In this document: piece by piece, positions 47,970 to 59,390 of the stretch | Numbering within the stretch: position 1 is the first letter of the stretch | How the letters are laid out: every line of letters begins with the position of its first letter | Source: Ryuthela nishihirai | Lineage: Eukaryota > Arthropoda > Arachnida > Araneae > Heptathelidae | Direction of reading: 5' to 3' | Assembly (NCBI GenBank): GCA_038380435.1 | Contig: JAWZYU010000019.1 | Span: forward strand, 34,869,801 to 34,933,800 | DNA: 64,000 nt | The notes under the pieces: model-generated | What the model was told of the DNA's origin: nothing | What the model saw: the letters and a program-made list of their open reading frames with translations, nothing else | The model's database searches: none | Translations under genes and position numbers: made by a program

Positions 47970-49228
47970 CAGGGATTTATCAAAATAATGGAAACACATA
48001 CTGTTTGTGGAGAACATTTTATTAATAAGCTGTAGGCCCACCTCGGGCATGCAGAATAGATGCAATTTGACATGGAATAGACTTATACAAGTCATCACAT
48101 ATGGTAATGAAATGTGGGACCATTCTTCCTGTAAAATATGACTCAACTGTGCCTGTGATGCTGGAGGTGGAAAGTGTGATCTGACCTTGCGCTCCAGATA
48201 TTCCCACAAATGTTCAATAATGTTGAAATCTGGAGATTGAGGTGGCCAGGGCAGCTGCTGTACTTCATCCTCATGCTCTGCAAACTACAATTTGACACAT
48301 TTCACAAATGTACGGGTGCATTATCCACTTGAAACCAGGGATGGTCATTAGGGAACAGTGCCTGCAACATTGGTGCAGGTGGTCCCCAAGAATGGATTCG
48401 TTAAGTTGTGGATGTGACATGACCCTGCAGAATAACTAATAGCCCTAAGGAATGCCATGATATGGCACTCCAAAGCATCAGGGATCCACTTCCATGCTTC
48501 ACAGTCAGAATCAAACAGTCAGGGTGGTATGCTTCTGCAGGTTTTTGCCAGATGTACACTCTACCAATGGTGGGAAACAATGTGTAGCACGATTCATTAG
48601 ACCAGATGACATGTTGCCAGTCTTTAGCATCCCAGTTTTTATGTACTTTGCACCACCTTATACATTTTGTTGCATTGATGTTAGTTATCAGAGATTTGTG
48701 GATTGCAGCACGGCCATAAATACCGGCATGATGAAGTTCTCGATGAACTGTTATGATAGAAACGGGATCATTCCAACTGGTGTTCAACTCTGCTGCTATT
48801 TGCAGTGCTGTGGTCTTATGCTTCGATTGTACAATCTGTGTCAACGTTTGCCTATCTCTATCTGACAACTACATAGGGTATCCACAATTTGCACGTTTGG
48901 AGCAACACCTGTCCTTTTTGATAGGTAGTCATAATCTTTGATACAGTTCCTCATGTTACACCTACTATTTCTACTGTTCTGGTTACTGAAGCTCCTGTGA
49001 GATGCACACCAAGCCTTTTTGGAGGTCACTGAGATCAGACATTGTTGGCAATTACACCACAACAGATGTTTCACCTGCACCTGTGGCACTGCTATGTGAT
49101 AGCCAGCATTGTACTTCTCCCCTTTATATCCCTCACATTGCGGGTGACATCGTCCCTGTGATATGCATATGGCACATTATGAGTACTCCAGTCGCTATTG
49201 ATGTTTCCATTATTTTGATAAACCCCTG
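47970..49228 (-). mobile_element. Tc1-like DNA transposon, complete ends
   Basis: 1,259 bp inside intron 4. Terminal inverted repeats of about 27 bp (CAGGGATTTATCAAAATAAT at left, one mismatch to the right end) flanked by TA on both sides (47968-47969, 49229-49230). The transposase runs on the minus strand in broken frames (next entry). Confidence 0.9.
48022..49089 (-). pseudogene. Tc1-like transposase, frameshifted
   Basis: 48401-48868 (155 codons) has the helix-turn-helix end ITVHRELHHAGIYGRAA, WQHVIWSNESCYTLFP and GRVYIWQKP. The first catalytic Asp (WSDES in active relatives) is Asn here. The N-terminal part lies in another frame (48841-49089), the C-terminal part near 47967-48240 (WEYLERKVR). 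Inactive. Confidence 0.85.
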
Positions 49229-49441
49229 TAGTTCAGAATGCTTAACATAAATTTGGCTCATATAAAACATAATGAGGAAAGTGGATGCAAAAATTATTTT
49301 TATCTTTTACTTTCTGACATATTCCTTTTTTTGTCAAAGTGCTAAGAGCAGTAGTAGCACACACACTCTACATATTATTTCACTATAATAAAATAAATTT
49401 AATTTTAATGCATATAATGTTAAAATATACAAAGTTTTTAC

Positions 49442-49601
49442 CAAATGGGAACTTGGCTATTATTGGCTTCTCAGAAACCAGTGGAAGTCCTATTCCGTAT
49501 TGATTTTCAGCACTGACCCTAAAACTGTACTTCTTGTTAGGCTCTAATCCTATTACATCATAGTGGCATCCACGAACATAGCTGCTTACTTTCATCCATG
49601 T
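49442..49601 (-). CDS. unc-22-like: Twitchin-like exon 4: C-terminal part of Fn1
   Basis: This 160-nt exon starts in phase 0 after acceptor TTTTATTTTAG and ends in phase 1 at GTAAAA (49441), a donor weaker than most in this gene. It encodes TWMKVSSYVRGCHYDV, YSFRVSAENQYGIGLPL and KPIIAKFPF. The last motif recurs at the end of Fn4, so Fn1 and Fn4 look like equivalent modules preceding another Fn. With exon 3 it totals 303 nt. Confidence 0.92.
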
Positions 49602-50504
49602 CTAAAATAAAAGTAAAAATTTTCTACAATTATTTTGTCATTTTCAACAAATTAGAAGATTGATATGATGATCAAAATACATCAATGGATGTGTCACTGC
49701 AACAAAGATTGCATAATATGTTGGATGCATAAGTTGAACTAAAAGCATTATATTAGAAATGACTTAATTTACTTTAATACAAAATGACAAATGCAAATCA
49801 CTAGTTGGCATCATGTTCTGGCAATGTCACTCAAGTTAAAATATAACCAGGGTCAATGCAAAATATATACACACACATATATATACACATTCAATGGTCA
49901 CTTTATTAATTAGAGTTACATGATATTGCAATAGTAACTCAAAAATAAAACTTAGTAACTTCTTAAATAAGCTTTTTATGAAAAAATGTAACAAAATAAT
50001 TTAAATATCTGTCAAATCTATTTCAATATCGAATTTCAGTACTATTTGTTCAGTTTTAGAGAGTTAAAGAAATTGGAATATTTAACAGTAACAATGCCAG
50101 TTTAAATAATTGCTTGAAATGTTAATGAAAATAAATTAAACAAAAGAAATAACCATTATACTAAACTTTACTAACATATGGAAGAGTATTTTTAACAGTT
50201 CACATTATAATATCATTTTTGCCAATTTGTTTTTTTTTTCCTGCAGAACAAGTTAACTTGCTAAATGTTTCAGTTTCCAGAATTCTTTAACTACTGAATG
50301 CATACTGTTGGAAATAGAGATTTAAATAGATTGAGTGAGATCTTTAAATTATCTTCAGTCATATTTTTTCATAAAAAGCTTATTTAAGAAGTTACTAAGT
50401 TACGTATCCAAATTAATATTGGCATATATATATATATATATTTGACATATATACATTACTATTGACATATATACATGGAAATGTACCTAATAAAGTGGTG
50501 CTTA

Positions 50505-53150
50505 ATGTGTGTTTGTGGACTGACAACTCCAAGTGAATAGATTCACAGGATACATTTTATCAGAGGGTGGAATATCCTGATCAGAGACCATTACAGGTAC
50601 CTGAACTCTTGCTACTCAGGGCATCATCAAACTTTACATTGGAGGAAATCTTACCAGTGTATATGGCCTCAGCCTTTAGTGGAAAGAACAGGTCTTTGCA
50701 CCATGTCTGTAATTAGGGGTTGTTTGACATTGTCAGCACTTCCTCTCTCAATAAACATAGTTTCTTTAAATATCCCATTAAACATTTTCTCTCCACAGGT
50801 AGTTGAAATGTGAGGAGTCTGCAGAGATTATTTTCTTGATGTCCTCACACAAGAATTCCACCGTTACAACTTAGATATTCTCGCTTGTAAGAGATCAGAT
50901 GGAGAGATACAGAAAAGAAAAAGGTATCTTAAATTATCTTAAATTTCTTCTTTTAGGGAGGAAAGACAAGGAGCATCTCCAAGGTGTAGGTTTACTTCTC
51001 AGCAGACATGCTAGTGATTCTCTTCTAGGATATGAGTGCATTAATGAGAGGTTTCTTACAGCCAAATTTCAGACAAGCATTAAAGACTTGAATGTTATCA
51101 GTTGTTATGCCCCCACTGAAGATGCCAATAAGGATGACAAAGATGGGTTTTATGGATCAACTTTGGGATATTTTGAATTCTGTCAAGAAAGGAGATATTA
51201 CCTCTGTTCTAGGCAACTTCAGTGCTACAGTTGGTACAAAATCTGACCTATGGAGAGATGTGACAGGTTCTTTGGTATTGGAACTGAAATGGGCAATGTC
51301 TCCTACAGGTAAATAAACTTAATGATTTGAGAATAACTAACACTCATTACAAATACCATGACATATATAAGTATACTTGGGTTACACCAGCTGGATTGCA
51401 TAAGAATATGATTCATTATATATTAATTAACAGCAAATGGGCCAGTTCTGTTACGAATACCAGGAGCTGAAATTGGATCTGACCATTACTTTGTTAAAAG
51501 TGTCTTGCAACTTCAATTTAAGAAGTGTTGTGCTAAGGTTAAAAAAATTACCTTTAACTTACCATTAATACTGAAGCTCTGAAAAATGAAGTTATAGCCG
51601 AGGCTTATCATGATAGGTTACTTACTTATTATGACTGTCATGGTATGCTTACTACTGAAGTTGAGGAAGAATAGGACCATTTTAAACAAGCTTTTCTTGA
51701 AACTAGCAGTACTCTTTTGGGTAAAAAGGAGCAGAGGAAGCAAAATTATTTGAGTGATAAGGCACCAGAGCTTATTTTGGAAAGAAAGAACTGCAGAAAT
51801 ATCCTTAATCAATACCCTACTAGCACTAACAGAAAACATTACAAAGAACTTAATAAACTTGTAAAGGCTCAGTTAACAACTGATAAGAATCTATGGTTGA
51901 TAGCCAAGGAAGCAGTTAGACAGCATAACAGCAGAAAGCTGTACCAGATAGTTAATGTTTCATGTGGAAAAAAAAGGGACAGGTATAAAGGGATTGAAGG
52001 ATAAACATGGTAAGATTATTGAAGGTGAGGATTCTGTCATGGCTAGATAGGCTGAGCATTGCAGTGATGTTCTAAACAATGTGGTTAATACTACTCTCAT
52101 TGTTTGTAATGATGATAAATGCATTATTAGCTTTAATGTTGGCCCTAAATCATAGTCTGAAGTTACTTTGGCTATTTCTAAATTTAAACTACATAAATCC
52201 CAAGGGGTAGATGAAATTACTACTGAAATGCTTAAAGCTGGGAATATTTCTGTTACTACATGGCTGACTCAAATTTTGAATTATCTTTTATGATAAAGGC
52301 ATTGTTTCTAAGTATTTTACTAGAGTTATTATTTTCCCTATTTTTAAAAACTATGATTGCAGTTCTTATGATAACTATAAGAATACCAGCCTACTTTCTG
52401 TTCCAGGTATAGCTCTTTGCATGATTGTGCTTAATAAAATTAACAATCTGGTTGACGGAAATCTATATGATGAGCAGTGTGTATTCAGAAGTTGTGGTAT
52501 TGACTGGATTCTTTTCACTTAGGCAGATTCTTGAGAAATGTTTCGAGTTTTAGAAACCTGTGGTTACTAACTTTGTAGATTTCAAAAAAGCTTTTGACTC
52601 TGTTGACCGTCATAATTTGTGATTGATTGTGAAATCTTGTGGCATATACGGCAAGTTAGTTAACATAATAACCTAAAGACTAAAATTAGACTGTATAATA
52701 CCGATTCTTTCTAGGATCAGTTATGGTATGAAACTTGGATGCTTTGTATAGAAGAAAACAGGAAACTTTATGCTTTTGATTCTAGATGCTTATGCAGTAT
52801 ATTGGGGATTAGGTTGTTCAATTTCGTAAGTAATGAGAGGTTAGGCAAAGCAGTCAGCAATCTACTTTGAGCAGCATATTGTGCAGAGAGAGACTCCGTT
52901 GGTTTGGCTATGTTGCCCATATGCATACCTATAGATTAATGAATAGTGTTATGAACAGTGTGCCTAAAGACCTCAGAAAGAGGGAGAGATATAGGATGTG
53001 GTGGATAGACAATGTCAAACAGGACCTTGTTAGAATTATTCTACAGTGGACAGATGCAACATATGTAACTCAGGACAGATGTGTTTGGAGAACTAAATTG
53101 CACAATCTGGTTGAACTTATATAGCGCATGGCTGCTTAAAGATGATATGA
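50505..53150 (+). mobile_element. RTE-like LINE, copy 3 (internally deleted)
   Basis: Plus strand in intron 3. 5' UTR 50505-50810; endonuclease pieces at 50899-51246 (LLLSRHASD, KFQTSIKDLNVISCYAPTE) and 51092-51316; linker 51717-52004; reverse transcriptase pieces to 52660 (FVDFKKAFDSVD near 52580); C-terminal domain 52690-53124 (RLRWFGYVAHM). The 3' end has GATGATATGATG. Around 52665-52675 it jumps from the KLVNIM block straight to the KTKIRLYN block, losing the YADD region. Confidence 0.85.
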
Positions 53151-53625
53151 TGATTTATTAATTTAATTGCTTTTATTTTTATTGTTCCATTCATAAATTT
53201 CCTTTTATTTGGATTCTAAAAAAAATCTTTCTTTTGGTATTAAAGCTGCGTATTATTAGTTCGGAGCTCACTAACTGCAATTTAGTTACTTCCCCCCCCC
53301 CTATGTTTCCTCTGTTAAGCAAATATATTTATATAATATCTAAATATAGATAACACTTCAGTTATATTTTCTCCATTTCGTCTCTGTTAAAAAATATGCA
53401 ATATTTAGATACATAGAGCAGTTTAAGAAACATCCTCAGTGCCTTAACCAATTGAGTAAATATGTGTTTCACTATTGCACTGATTACAAAATATATCTAA
53501 AACACATATTATTATTTAAATTCCATGTCAGTTAATTGATCTCGAAGTTGGATTACAGTATGATTTACAGTCTGACATGGTCTAGCAGATTGAATTGTTA
53601 AGTCTGAAGATGTGGATTACAAGGG

Positions 53626-54416
53626 GTCATCATTTAATTCATGGACAGAAGCAAAAAAGTTACATTAACTATCATCCTCTGAATCTTCCTGGCATTTGCC
53701 TTTCTCAAAATACTCTCCCTTGAACTTCACACATTTTTGTCATTGTTGTAATTATGCATTAAAAGCGTCATTGAAGCCATTTTTCAAAAGCATGCGAAGT
53801 GATGTTGTTGTGGATCTGCAAGCTTTGTCATCAGATGTGAAATGTTTTCCTTTCAAAGCTTTCTTCAGTAACAGAAAGAGGAAAAAATCGCAGGGTGCTA
53901 AGTTTGGGAAATATGGAGGATGTGGCAGAACCTCAGCACCTATGGCAGAGATCACTGGCTGCACAATATTAGCCGTATGAGGCCTGGCATTATTGTGATG
54001 GAGAAACCAGTCACGCCAGAAAGTTCCGGACATTTTTCACAAATGGCACACCGAAGTTTTGCTCTGAGAGTAGGCTTCCTTATTTATGGTTGTTCCACGA
54101 TGTACAAAGTGAGTAATGAGAACACCTTTGATGTAAAAAAACACAATCGTATGTCTTCATTCAATTGTAAATTGAAAGAATTCAAGTGTAAATTCATTCG
54201 ATTGTAAATCGCTGTTTCGTCTGAATTTCCAACATTCTGAATGAACGTCTATGACATGCAACTCGAATCACATTCTTAACACAACAACAGTCGACGTCAA
54301 ATGACCTTGGCACATGGAGCCTCCTTCGCAGCAGTCACACATAATGCCATCTAGTGTTACTTTGGAAAAACGCTACGTATGAGTACTTATGGTGTCAGTC
54401 CACAAATTAAATGATC
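53626..54416 (-). mobile_element. mariner-like element, internally deleted
   Basis: Ends are inverted repeats of about 20-25 bp (TCATTTAATTCATGGAC at left; complement of TCATTTAATTTGTGGAC at right). 53752-54033 (minus) encodes the transposase C-terminal part: WFLHHNNARPHTAN, LPHPPY, NLAPCDFFLF and LKKALKGKHF. The Asp of HHDNARPH is Asn. The N-terminal half is gone. Confidence 0.8.
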
Positions 54417-54906
54417 ATGTCTCATAAATGGATGTAGGATAATACTTTTCCAGTCCATATTTAGTATCAGTTTAACATAATTCTAAGGTTTTTCCCTTCA
54501 TTGTTTGAATTAATCATATGTTGCTAAGCTGTTAATATGTTTAACTTCGAAGAAAAAAGATCTAGGATTGAATATTTGATAAGGCTTGGATTGCTGCCAC
54601 CTCCACCCCAATTTGGCCCTGATGTATTCCATTATTGTTACTTGATTTTTATGTTGTTGGGTTATTTCAAGTTGTGAGCCTATGGACTCTGTCACATTCA
54701 GCATAATTTCCCAACCCATGTCGAGATTTATTACAATTATCTGAGCCTAATTGCAACAGAAATAATAAGCAAGAAAAGCACATTATTTAAATTTTATAAG
54801 CACCAAAATAATGCTAGAATAATTTGGATAAGATATACCATAAGATCACAAAAAACAATAATTAAATGGTATTCTTATGTTTACAATAATACTTGTTATT
54901 ACTTAC

Positions 54907-55049
54907 ATCTGTGGATGGATCGAGCCTTTCAACAACATAATTTGTGATTGGGCTGCCTCCATCATCTGCTGGTGGTCTCCATGACAGTGAACAATTTTCT
55001 GGAGTAATATCTGATATTTCTAAAGGTCCTTGAGGTGGTCCAGGTTTAT
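54907..55049 (-). CDS. unc-22-like: Twitchin-like exon 3: N-terminal part of Fn1
   Basis: This 143-nt exon runs phase 1 to phase 0 with acceptor TTTTAATCAG and donor GTAAGT (54906). It begins DKPGPPQGPLEISDIT, followed by LSWRPPADDGGSPITNYVVE and ending RLDPSTD. The opening matches that of Fn4, the other Fn that follows an Ig. The intron that follows (5.3 kb) holds an opposite-strand LINE and a deleted mariner. Confidence 0.93.
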
Positions 55050-55470
55050 CTGATTAAAAAATTAAAGCTTAATTAAAAATATACCAGTTTCACGAAAATT
55101 ATAATGTGCCAATATTACAAGAAATGCCTTCAGAACAAGATTTTTTAAACTGCTCACTGCCACCTGATGATGCACTCACAGTAAGGGTGCAAAATGCATG
55201 TTGTGGATTTTAACATTTATAAGCACTCTGTGCTACCATAATATCATCAGCTATTACTGACTCCATTACAGTTACAGAACTTTGATCAGTGGAAGAAAAT
55301 TCTGCTTTAAGCAACCATCTTCAACTCATCAGCATTTCTCATCACCTTCTCTACTTCAAATCTGATGTGACTCATTATTTGCCAGCAAGGACTTTATAAA
55401 ATGAACTTGTCCCTCGCTATCATCTATTAAGATCCTCTCACTCATCACCTCTACAGTACATAAAATCTCA

Positions 55471-55569
55471 TTACTTTTGATACTAGGTAGCATAGTTTTT
55501 TTTGTTGAAGTGCCTTTAAACATTAACAGTGTCATAGAGAATTAAAGATTTTAATTTAATTTTATTATT
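55471..55569. repeat. Partial copy of the 22211-22746 MITE
   Basis: TTGTTGAAGTGCCTTTAAAC and the following ACAGTGTCATAGAGAATTAA match one arm of that element. Confidence 0.6.
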
Positions 55570-56124
55570 GAACTGTGAAGCTCTACTGTAATTTTTATCT
55601 GTATAAGAAACCAATTTTGAGAATAAATTCTCTTGAACAAGAAAAAAATCAGCTATATTATACAATTAGGGCTTTTCCTAGAATTTGCTCACTGCATTTC
55701 ACATTTATTTTACTTCAATCATAAAAAAATGTAAAAAGTAATTTGAATCAATGTTTCTTCAAAGTATGCTATAAGAACCAGCAGATGCACCACAATAAAA
55801 CAGAGTGTATTTGCTTCCTGTTGTCACTGTTTGCATGCCCATGGACACTGCTGAGTCACCACACTATCAGCTTCAACTTCTGTGCTGCATTCAAGTAGTC
55901 AGGTACGCTAACGACCAGGCTTACCTAGCCTAGTAGTTAGCATACCTAACTTTTATTCCAGTGAGCATATCCTTGTGTGAGTATTTGTATGTTGTATTCC
56001 TTGTCTAAGTGTTTGTATTGTGTACAAGAAACTAACACATGCCAAAAGCTTACAGGTTATCTCCATCCTTTAAAAAAAGAGCAAAATGCAATTGTTTTGC
56101 ACTTCAAGCAAGTTTATCAAGCAT

Positions 56125-56330
56125 TTTGTTAAGTGGTTTGATACACTTGGCTATTGATCAAAGAGATCTGGGTTCAAGCCCCAGACAAGCAATAATATTT
56201 CCTTCTTCATTGTCTTTCTGCTGAGATCTTGTCTTCCTCATAGATCTTTTCTATGGTATATTAAACTGGCAGATTCCTGTCATACCTCTGTGCCAATCAG
56301 ATGCTTGAGGAGTAATTTATCTTTAATTTT
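56125..56330 (+). mobile_element. tRNA-derived SINE, family B
   Basis: Head with GGGTTCAAGCCCC, body and end like 40788-40995, diverged. Confidence 0.8.
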
Positions 56331-56344
56331 TTTACAGTTGCAAA

Positions 56345-56700
56345 ATGTCAAAAAGAAAAAAACAATTCTCCACCAAGTTTAAAATGTCAATGCTACAGGA
56401 TATCAAAAATTAAAAAAGCTGATTTCTTTAAGAAATATAACCTGAGTTCATCAACCATAACATTTTTGAAGCAAAAGGGGACAAATCAAACCTTTCTTTG
56501 AGAAAAGCAAAAAAATTGTTAAGGAATTGCAATACCTCAGGCTGACTAATCAGCAAGAAATAGGTAAAGCTGTAGTTCAGTAGCTTTTTCAAAGAAGCAA
56601 GTCTACTATAAATGGACTGATTTTGCATCAACAAGTTCATGATTATATCATAATGCATAGAGTAGAAATACTTAAAGCATCTTCCCATCTAGTTGCACCA
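56345..56700 (+). pseudogene. pogo/Tigger-like transposase, DNA-binding fragment
   Basis: Frames from ATG at 56345 give MSKRKKQFSTKFKMSMLQDI, then after shifts LRNCNTS and VQ/FQRSKSTINGLILHQ, the two-part CENP-B-type DNA-binding domain of jerky/Tigger proteins. Multiple stops. Confidence 0.55.
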
Positions 56701-57486
56701 TTCATGCAAACATTACACCACAAAATTTTAAAATTTTGGGGGTTGAGCAATTTATAATTTAGTGAGATGACCCAATTACAGCCAGCCCCCAAATATATAT
56801 ATACCATAGTGTTTACAAAAACAGTTCAACCTACCAGAAGATGTTTCAATTTTTCCTATTCAGAGAATATGATATAATTGCAAGTTTGTTCTCTTTCTTT
56901 TAAAGGACAATTTGGAAATTTGGCCCATTCATCCATTTGAAACAAGGGAAGGGTAATTTCATAAGTACCTGTAGGTCCTTCATTTAAGTCAAAGAAATCT
57001 TCCTTGTTCCCAAAACATTCAACTCAGGAAATATTTTTTAACCTGGGAAACCAAAAAACCTTGTTGTCTGATTCTCTAAAATTAGTTAAAATATGCTATC
57101 TTCAGGAGCAACAAGTTGTAAGACTTCCTCAATAGAAATATTTTGCAAAGATATAGCCACATCTAAAATGAAACTGAAAAATACACAAAAGAACAATAAA
57201 AAAAAATACAGTCATACAAACTGATCAAAGGCTCATTTATCCAATACTTTAAGAATCAGGATGCTGCTGCACACTGAAACTACCATAAGCAGTGATGCAA
57301 CAGTTTACTGCACATCTCTTTCAAATTAAGCTGCAGCAGTTGCTTCTTTTTGATTGAACATAATTACATTTCCAAATGCTTTGCTGATTGAAGATTGCCG
57401 ATTGATTGATTCTGCTAATTGAAGAAATGTTGTTCTGTGAACCCACAATAAATATAGATAACATGATAATTATCCTAATAAATAAA
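56701..57486. other. Intron 2, middle
   Basis: Possibly more decayed transposon sequence after the pogo fragment, but I cannot match it to a domain. Confidence 0.35.
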
Positions 57487-57660
57487 TAAAATAAATACAC
57501 CCTCAAGCAGCTGCTTGCCACAGAGGTCAGACAGGAGCCTGTCAGTTTATTACACCACAGTAGAAGGTCTGGGAGGATGGCAGGACCTCAGCAGAAAAAC
57601 AACACAAACATCCATATCTTATCCAGGGCTCAAACCCAGGTCCCTTATCCAAATAGAAAT
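57487..57660 (-). mobile_element. tRNA-derived SINE, family B (minus)
   Basis: Starts with the complement of CAAGCAGCTGCTTGAGGG and runs to a B-box-like GGGTTTGAGCCC near 57625; the A box is missing. Confidence 0.8.
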
Positions 57661-59006
57661 AAAAAAAAAGATAACAAAATGTATATGCAACAGAAAACTA
57701 CTTGATGAATCATGAGCATTTCCTCAAATCATAAAGAAAAACTCTTTTACCAATTGATTAATTGACTACTTAAAGGAAACTAATTGTTAAGGCAATAATT
57801 CAGGATGCATTTCATTCTGAAACATTTAATTTACTAGGATTCACAAAGATTTCACCAAAACAACAAAGCAGTCTTCATTATGAGATTATTTAATAAATTT
57901 CATCAACTAATAGAGTGAATAAAACAATAGTAAGTTTTCAGTTTAATTTCTCATTCATTACCTTCAGATTAAATTTATTTAGATTAGTTTTAAGCATCAA
58001 TTGGCTCAGCAGCATAGGAACAACTTTGGCTTTTGTTCTCACTGAAATGAGAACACTTAAGAATAGTTGATGGAATCTCATACTTCATAGCCACAAGGTT
58101 GGTGTGACTGTAACTATTCAATGTTGTGTAATTTATAATTATTTCTGTGCATTTCTTGCTACAGTTTGATTTGCAATATCTCATTCAAAAGCTCTTGACT
58201 GGGTGACATTTCATGTTTTATCAAACTGTTTGTAATTATTATTATTATTTTGCATTTTCATCCACTTCTGAAAATCAAGGACTTGTCTTAAATAATGAGA
58301 TGTTCATTAAAGCTAACTATCTTCAAAACCTAAATCTTGTAACAAACTTTTCCTGTGCATAGAAAAATATAGGGTGTGTCATTTTCTAGTAGTTTTAAAT
58401 TGCTAGCAGTTTTCATTAAGAATGCAACTCTAAAATACTCAAAAGTTATCATTTACTGATCATATTACAATTTGGAATCAATATACCTCATTTAATGTCA
58501 AAGTACTCCAATGTGATTCCTATTATAAAGATATAGTTGTATTCAATGTTCTATATTGGCAAATGTTCTCTGCAATACATATGTATCAATGACAGACATT
58601 TCCTGCAGAATATTTTTTAAAGCAATAATGTTGCAAGTGCCAATGCATTAAAAATGTATCAATATCTATGTGGAGATGCTTCTCTTAGTAAGCCCCATAT
58701 AAACAAACTTGCAAATTTAAGTGAAACCTCAGCAGCCAAAGGCCTCTGGAGATTACCATCCAAAGAAGCTTTGAATTTCTGCCATGATCTGCTTAAGCAC
58801 ATGTAAATGCTATACATGCAATACCACAACAATATGTCTGAGGTGATGACTTTTTGAGGTCAAGGCCATCTTTGAATAGCCTTCTTATATTTCAAGAATA
58901 GTTTTACGGAAAAAAAATGGCAAAGGATTTTTTAATGCAATTTTAAATAATGGAACCAGGTGCAGTTTATACATTTCCTGTACTCACCTACATTTCAAGC
59001 ACTCAC
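57661..59006. other. Intron 2, part next to exon 2
   Basis: AT-rich intron, nothing recognised. Confidence 0.5.
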
Positions 59007-59172
59007 CTACAACAGTCACTTTGCATGAAGCTGCATCTGTTCCTTGAGAATTTGTTAGTTTTAGTGTATATCTACCAGAATCTTCTCTTTTTGCTTTCCT
59101 ATTATGAAAGATGGTGAATTCAGCTGAAACTTCACTTTTTAATCGGTCATCAGGTTTCACTTCTGCATTATT
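59007..59172 (-). CDS. unc-22-like: Twitchin-like exon 2: C-terminal part of Ig1
   Basis: This 166-nt exon runs phase 0 to phase 1 with acceptor AAATTTTTAG and donor GTGAGT (59006). It encodes NNAEVKPDDRLKSEV, FTIFHNRKAKREDSG, RYTLKLTNSQGTDAASCKVTVV. The strand F position after DSGRY is Leu in place of Cys, as in many twitchin core Ig modules. The ending VTVV-DKPGPPQGP is the classic Ig-to-Fn linker. Confidence 0.92.
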
Positions 59173-59286
59173 CTAAAAATTTAAATATTTCATCCTTAGT
59201 TATTAAAAGTACATGAAGAATATTTTAAAGCAAAACATTTTTAAATTAAAAACTGTAGTAAAAATTACACATTCATTGCATAATTT

Positions 59287-59390
59287 TGTATCAACCATCC
59301 TCACAGATCTTCTACTATGGCATATAAACTGACAGGCTCCTGTCAGACCTCTGTGGCAAGCAGCTGCTTGAGGGGGTATTTAAATTTTTT
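59287..59390 (+). mobile_element. SINE B, 3' fragment
   Basis: Only the last 100 bp of the element: CTTCTACTATGGCATATAAA to CAGCTGCTTGAGGGGG. It lies about 115 bp upstream of the exon 2 acceptor. Confidence 0.8.

Noticed and set aside
48494..49250. Plus-strand open frames in the Tc1 element
   Set aside because: Antisense shadows of the transposase on the minus strand.
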